Source: Gaiellasilicea sp035525905
GTDB lineage: Bacteria > Actinomycetota > Thermoleophilia > Gaiellales > Gaiellaceae
DNA: 23,131 nucleotides
NCBI GenBank assembly: GCA_035525905.1
Contig: DATLDK010000106.1
Span: 1 to 23,131 of the forward strand
Reading direction: 5' to 3'
Below are positions 19,585 to 23,131 of the stretch, one piece after another. Made by a program: the position numbers and the translations under genes. Under the pieces are notes generated by a model, which was not told the origin of the DNA, made no database searches, and saw only the letters and a program-made list of their open reading frames with translations. Within the stretch, counting starts at the first letter, position 1. Each line of letters starts with the position of its first letter.

Positions 19585-20139
19585 CTAGGCCCACGGCAAG
19601 CGGTCCCAGTACGACGGCCGCTCGCGCCGCGAGGGCTCGAAGCCGACGTATGCCTGGTCCGGGTCTGACGTCGCCTCCTCGGCGCTCGCGCCGTACTGCG
19701 CGGCGAGCTCCGACACCGGATAGAGCACCTCCCACGGCATCGACCGGCCACCCGCCATCAGGATCACGCAGGGCTCGTCGCCGGCGCCGACGAAGATGTG
19801 CTCGGTGCCCGCTGGTGCGTGGAAGAAATCCCACGCGCGCAGGACCCGCTCGCCCCCCTCGACGAGGAGCCGGCACTCTCCGGCGAGCACGAGGAAATCC
19901 TCCTGCTGGTTCTCGGCGTGGTAGAGGCCGTTCGGCTCGCCCGGAGCCAGGACGTGGAGTCGGATGCCGAGCTGCGGGAACTCCGCTTGCCGGCTCTCGA
20001 AGCTGCACTCCGAGCCGGACGGCCGCTTGTCTCCGTTCTCGGAGGTCAGCCACCGAGCGTCGCGCACGTTGACGACGAACCAGCCCTCGCCCGCCGGCGC
20101 GAGTCCGGAACCTGAGTCTTCGAGCGTCGCCTCGGGCAC
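19585..20139 (-). CDS. Cupin-domain protein
   Basis: 184 residues. A single cupin barrel lies in the middle: HVLAPGEPNGLYHAENQQEDFLVLAGECRLLVEGG (about 62-96) for motif 1, with His74 and Glu80, and APAGTEHIFVGAGDEPCVILM (108-128) for motif 2, with His114. The usual HxH pair of motif 1 is only partly kept (His-Ala-Glu), so metal binding may be altered. The C-terminal part (about 130-184, ending in RPSYWDRLPWA) is Trp/Tyr-rich and outside the barrel. Function unknown; cupins range from dioxygenases to sugar binding. GTG 20139 lies 6 bases after TAGAGT. The pilC gene ends 18 bases upstream on the same strand. Confidence 0.82.
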   Translation of the reverse strand: MPEATLEDSGSGLAPAGEGWFVVNVRDARWLTSENGDKRPSGSECSFESRQAEFPQLGIRLHVLAPGEPNGLYHAENQQEDFLVLAGECRLLVEGGERVLRAWDFFHAPAGTEHIFVGAGDEPCVILMAGGRSMPWEVLYPVSELAAQYGASAEEATSDPDQAYVGFEPSRRERPSYWDRLPWA

Positions 20140-20145
20140 GCCCCG

Positions 20146-20151
20146 ACTCTA
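20146..20151 (-). promoter_or_regulatory. Predicted -10 box of the cupin gene (leaderless)
   Basis: TAGAGT on the minus strand, 6 bases before the GTG at 20139. It lies in the 17-base gap after the pilC stop, suggesting the cupin gene is not simply the last gene of the pilus operon. Confidence 0.45.
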
Positions 20152-20156
20152 CCGGG

Positions 20157-21368
20157 CTACTTGATCAGGGTGAGCAGCTTGAACATGGGCAGGTACATCG
20201 AGATGATCACGATGCCGACCATGATTCCGACGCCGAGCATCATGATCGGCTCGACGATCGAGGTCAGCGCCTGGATCGAGGCGTCGACCTCGTCCTCGTA
20301 GAAGTCCGCGATCTTGCCGAGCATCTTCTCGAGCTCACCGGTCTCCTCACCGATCTTGACCATCTGGCTGACCATCGCCGGGAAGACGGGGTTCTCGATC
20401 AGCGGCTGCGCGATCGGGACACCCTCGCCGACCTTCTGACGGACGCCAGCGAGAGCATCCTCGACGACCCAGTTGCCGGCCGTCTGGCCGGTGATCTCGA
20501 GCGCCTTGATGATGTCGACGCCGGCGGCGACGAGGGTCGAGAGCGTGCGCGAGAAGCGCGCCATCGTGATCTTGCGAACGACGTCGCCGATCTTCATCGG
20601 CAGCCGGAGCTTGATCCGGTCCCAGCGTCGTCGGCCGGTCTCCGTCTTCAGGAACTTCTTGATCCCGAAGATCGATGCGATCGTGCCCGGGAAGAGGATG
20701 AACCACGTCGCCTTGATGAAGTTGGACGCGTGCAGCACCCATTGCGTCAGCGTCGGCAGGTCGCCGCCGAGCTGGTCGAAGATGCCGACGAAGACGGGGA
20801 CGAGGAAGAGCAGCATCCCGACGAGCACCAGAGTGGCGAAGATCAGCACCATGGTCGGGTAGATCATGGCGCCCTTCACGCGGCGCTTGATCGCCGTCGA
20901 CTTCTCGATCTGGAAGGCGACACGATCGAGGACGGTGTCCAGGATGCCCGCCGCCTCGCCCGCCTCGACCATCGAGACGTAGAGGCGGTCGAAGACCTTG
21001 GGGTGCCGGGCCATCGCCTGCGAGAGCAGCATGCCGCCTTCGACGTCGGCCCGGAGCTCGCGGATGATCGCAGCGAGGTACTGATCGTCCGTCTGCTGCT
21101 CGAGGATGACGAGCGCGCTGACGACGTTGAGACCCGCCTCGATCATGGTCGCGAACTGGCGCGAGAAGATCTGCAGGGACTTCGGCTTGATCTTCTTGAA
21201 GGTCGTGCGCACCGAGTCCTCGCCGGCCGAGGGGAGCTCGTGCAGGCGGGTCGCGAGCAGGCCGCGGACGCGCAGCTGCTCGCGCGCCGAGTTCGGATCC
21301 GGGGCATGCACCTCACCCAGCGACTCGACGCCGAGGGAGTTGATCGCGTTGTAGGCGTAAGCGGCCAT
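20157..21368 (-). CDS. pilC: Type IV pilus inner-membrane platform protein PilC (type II secretion F family)
   Basis: 403 residues, the normal PilC/GspF length. Two homologous T2SSF domains (about 70-190 and 273-395) each hold a cytoplasmic helical bundle ending in a membrane helix. Family blocks include FSRQFATMIEAGLNVVSALVILEQ, MVEAGEAAGILDTVLDRVA and MVKIGEETGELEKMLGKIADFYEDEVD. Membrane segments lie around 172-195, 222-242 and 377-397. PilC anchors the assembly ATPase and the pilus base. It lies 38 bases after the minor pilin gene, in the same operon. Confidence 0.95.
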   Translation of the reverse strand: MAAYAYNAINSLGVESLGEVHAPDPNSAREQLRVRGLLATRLHELPSAGEDSVRTTFKKIKPKSLQIFSRQFATMIEAGLNVVSALVILEQQTDDQYLAAIIRELRADVEGGMLLSQAMARHPKVFDRLYVSMVEAGEAAGILDTVLDRVAFQIEKSTAIKRRVKGAMIYPTMVLIFATLVLVGMLLFLVPVFVGIFDQLGGDLPTLTQWVLHASNFIKATWFILFPGTIASIFGIKKFLKTETGRRRWDRIKLRLPMKIGDVVRKITMARFSRTLSTLVAAGVDIIKALEITGQTAGNWVVEDALAGVRQKVGEGVPIAQPLIENPVFPAMVSQMVKIGEETGELEKMLGKIADFYEDEVDASIQALTSIVEPIMMLGVGIMVGIVIISMYLPMFKLLTLIK

Positions 21369-21406
21369 GCCTCAGGGATATCGGCAGCGCGGAGGGGGCG
21401 CTTGAG

Positions 21407-21946
21407 CTAGATGCCGCTGGACTGGTCGAACGAGGAAGACACGCGCGCGAGCGGCTTCAGGTCCGATCCGCGGCGCACGACGATCGTCACCAGCTTTACC
21501 GTCCGGCCCGTTGGGGGCGTCTGCGAGACGACGTAGGTGTCGATGCGATAGGTCTTCTGGTCCGGCCCGCTCACAGTTTGGCGAGGCGTGCACTGGGGAG
21601 TCAGCGAGCCGCACGTCTTGAGCTGCTGCGTCTGCTGGTTGGCTCCGCCGCACGCGACGGCCGGATCGATCAGGTTCGCGCGGTCGCACTGGTAGCGCGT
21701 CTCGGTGTTCGCCGTCGTCACGGACGCCGAGTCGAGTGCGATCTCCGTGTAGAGGAGTGCGCGGTAGAGCTCCATCTGCTTGTCCGCGAGGACGGAGGCG
21801 GTGGAGACTTCGCCCGCGCGCCGGAGCGCGACAGCGCCGGAGTTGAAGGCGCCGACGATCGCGAGAATGCCGACGTTCAGCATGATCATCGAGATCAGCA
21901 ACTCGATCAGGCCGAAGCCCTCCTGCGAACGGAGACGTGCGATCAC
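21407..21946 (-). CDS. Type IV minor pilin / PilV-like prepilin
   Basis: 179 residues. The class III signal is clear: a short basic leader (MIARLRSQEG), then cleavage after Gly10, and F-G-L-I-E with the conserved Glu at +5, followed by the hydrophobic helix FGLIELLISMIMLNVGILAIVGAF. The rest is a globular domain with four Cys (RYQCDR, AVACGG, KTCGSL, PQCTPR), which may form disulphides outside the cell. The GFGLIELLISMIMLNVG stretch is typical of PilV-like minor pilins. It sits between the PilP-like gene (40 bases upstream) and pilC. The prepilin peptidase and major pilin are not in the window. Confidence 0.88.
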   Translation of the reverse strand: MIARLRSQEGFGLIELLISMIMLNVGILAIVGAFNSGAVALRRAGEVSTASVLADKQMELYRALLYTEIALDSASVTTANTETRYQCDRANLIDPAVACGGANQQTQQLKTCGSLTPQCTPRQTVSGPDQKTYRIDTYVVSQTPPTGRTVKLVTIVVRRGSDLKPLARVSSSFDQSSGI

Positions 21947-21986
21947 GGCCGTTCCATCGGCAGAACGCAGCTGATTCTCAAGCGAT

Positions 21987-22853
21987 CTACCCCTTCTGCG
22001 CGGGCAGCGGGAAGCCCTGGATCGAGAGCAGCGCCAGTTCGTAGCGGCTGCCGTCGGCCGTGTTCTGCAGCGTGAGCTTCTGGCCGAGGATCAGCTTCAG
22101 CGTCTTGCCGCCGCTGGCGTACTCGCCTCCGGCGATCCCGATCTCGACCGACTTTCCGTTCTCCGCGATCGAAACGAGCACGAAGGTGGGCTCGGCGGCC
22201 GGGAACGGCGTATCGAGGGTCACGTCTCCGGCGACGCCGTTGACGGCGATCGACGTCGCGGTCGCGAGCTTCGGCGGCGAAGCGGTCGAGCCACCCGTGG
22301 TGAAGCCGCCCCCCGTGGCAGTGCCGGTCGGCTTGGCAGGCGTGGAGGTCTTGCCCGGGTCGGCGCTCGGCTCGGCCGCCGGGTCCGCAGCGGGATCAGA
22401 GGCGGTACCGGTCGGCTTCGGCTTGGCCGCCGCGGGAGCCGTGACCGGCTTGGCCTGCTGCGCGAACGGATCCTTGCTGGAGAAGCGCTCGAAGGTAGCG
22501 AGCTGGCCGGCGTCGACGATGGGCGCCTGGTCCGAGTCGGGGACGGACGCCAGGTCGGCGGCGCCCGCGGGCTCCGGCGCGCCGGGGACCGGAGCGCCGC
22601 TGGCGGGAGCGGGAGTCGGCGTGCCGGGCGTCGTCGTTGCAGGCGTGGTCGTCCCCGGCGTCGTGGCGACAGGCGTCGTCGGGGCGGGAGTCGTCGCGGC
22701 AGCCTGCGCAGCGGGCTGTGGGCCCTTCAGCATCTTCAACGTCTTCGGGCCCTGCACCGCGAGCAGCAGGACGAGGACGATCCCACCGCCGATCGCGATC
22801 TTCTTCTGCTTGGCCGCCTTCGCCTTCATGGGGTCCACGCGCTTGGCGGCCAT
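21987..22853 (-). CDS. Pilus alignment protein, PilP-like, with Pro/Thr linkers
   Basis: 288 residues. A basic N-terminus (MAAKRVDPMKAKAAKQKK), one membrane helix (about 19-35), a Pro/Thr/Ala linker (47-100, TTPGTTTPATTTPG type), a short conserved-looking motif FERFSSKDPFAQQ (about 119-131), a second linker, and a C-terminal beta-rich domain (about 195-288). Position after pilO and the KDPF-type motif recall PilP, but the primary sequence match is weak and PilP is normally a lipoprotein with no such linkers; this one is anchored by a helix. ATG 22853 overlaps the pilO stop by 1 base (TGATG), so the genes are translationally coupled. Confidence 0.6.
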   Translation of the reverse strand: MAAKRVDPMKAKAAKQKKIAIGGGIVLVLLLAVQGPKTLKMLKGPQPAAQAAATTPAPTTPVATTPGTTTPATTTPGTPTPAPASGAPVPGAPEPAGAADLASVPDSDQAPIVDAGQLATFERFSSKDPFAQQAKPVTAPAAAKPKPTGTASDPAADPAAEPSADPGKTSTPAKPTGTATGGGFTTGGSTASPPKLATATSIAVNGVAGDVTLDTPFPAAEPTFVLVSIAENGKSVEIGIAGGEYASGGKTLKLILGQKLTLQNTADGSRYELALLSIQGFPLPAQKG

Positions 22854-23131
22854 CAGCCCGTCACTCCTGACGCAGTGGCTGTGCCCTCAGTCGCGGGCGG
22901 CACCGCAGCGCCGTCCTCCGCCGGAGGCACCGCTGACGGGTCTGTCGGCTCGGGAACCGTCGTGCCGGAGCCGTCCGTGCCGTAGATGTAGGCCTGCAGC
23001 GTCAGCGACGCCCCCAGCATCGGGAAGCCCTTGTCGCTCTCGACGAAGTCGACGGAGTCGACGGAGAACAGTCGTCCACCGGCGTGCAGCTCGCCGCGGC
23101 GCACCGAGACGAGCGTCCGCAGACGGAAGAG
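22853..23131 (-). CDS. PilO-like pilus assembly protein, C-terminal end (runs off the window)
   Basis: The last 92 residues of a longer protein; the frame is open to the window edge. LFRLRTLVSVRRGELHAGGRLFSVDSVDFVES and LTLQAYIYG fit the C-terminal ferredoxin-like fold of PilO, where a Tyr-rich final strand ends the domain. After it comes a Pro/Glu/Ala tail of about 37 residues (ends TEGTATASGVTG). PilO forms the inner-membrane alignment complex with PilN and PilP. The upstream partners (PilM/PilN) would lie beyond base 23131. Stop overlaps the next start by 1 base. Confidence 0.72.
   Translation of the reverse strand, partial: LFRLRTLVSVRRGELHAGGRLFSVDSVDFVESDKGFPMLGASLTLQAYIYGTDGSGTTVPEPTDPSAVPPAEDGAAVPPATEGTATASGVTG

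Overview
The window is chromosomal DNA from a high-GC bacterium, most likely a deep-branching actinobacterium. A Thermoleophilia-type lineage (Gaiellales/Solirubrobacterales) is my best guess. The grounds are strong G/C bias at third codon positions, a deazaflavin (F420)-dependent nitroreductase-family protein, a mycothiol-type ArsC-like phosphatase, type IV pilus genes, many GTG starts, and tRNA genes without encoded CCA. The assignment is inference; there is no rRNA or other taxonomic marker here. I see no insertion sequence, prophage, CRISPR array or replication origin.

Layout. 1-3.9 kb (minus strand): the N-terminal part of valyl-tRNA synthetase, a gamma-glutamyltransferase-family protein and two tandem PaaI-type hotdog thioesterases. 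They are divergent from an HxlR-type regulator (3934-4395), and the shared promoter carries two perfect inverted repeats. 4.4-9.8 kb (minus): a proteostasis block read in the order ArsC-like phosphatase, trigger factor, ClpP, ClpX, then a soluble histidine kinase with two nearly identical GAF domains. 9.8-12.3 kb: a histidine phosphatase (plus), a very proline-rich exported protein and a membrane-bound diguanylate cyclase (both minus). 12.4-16.7 kb: six scattered tRNA genes (His, Arg-TCG, Leu, Arg-TCT, Gly, Pro). Between them lie an unrecognised membrane protein with a valine/threonine-rich exterior, a secreted CAP-domain protein, an AI-2E-family membrane protein, a CtaG-like oxidase assembly protein and a small DRRSG-repeat protein. 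16.8-20.1 kb: short, tightly packed single genes (hotdog thioesterase, FKBP, two methyltransferases, Ddn-like protein, cupin). 20.2-23.1 kb (minus): part of a type IV pilus operon in the order PilO C-terminus, PilP-like, minor pilin, PilC.

The most striking pattern is regulatory. Eleven protein genes have a TANNNT -10-like hexamer exactly 6 or 7 bases before the start codon, which predicts leaderless transcripts. Two divergent pairs share one symmetric TANNNTA box that reads as a -10 element on both strands. The HxlR/thioesterase promoter uses one palindrome as the -35 box in both directions, each with a 17-bp spacer. Other points of interest are the tandem GAF duplication, the two low-complexity surface proteins, a hairpin pair between two tRNAs, and an accessory block between clpX and valS. 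I did not find a clear new multi-gene defence or metabolic system.
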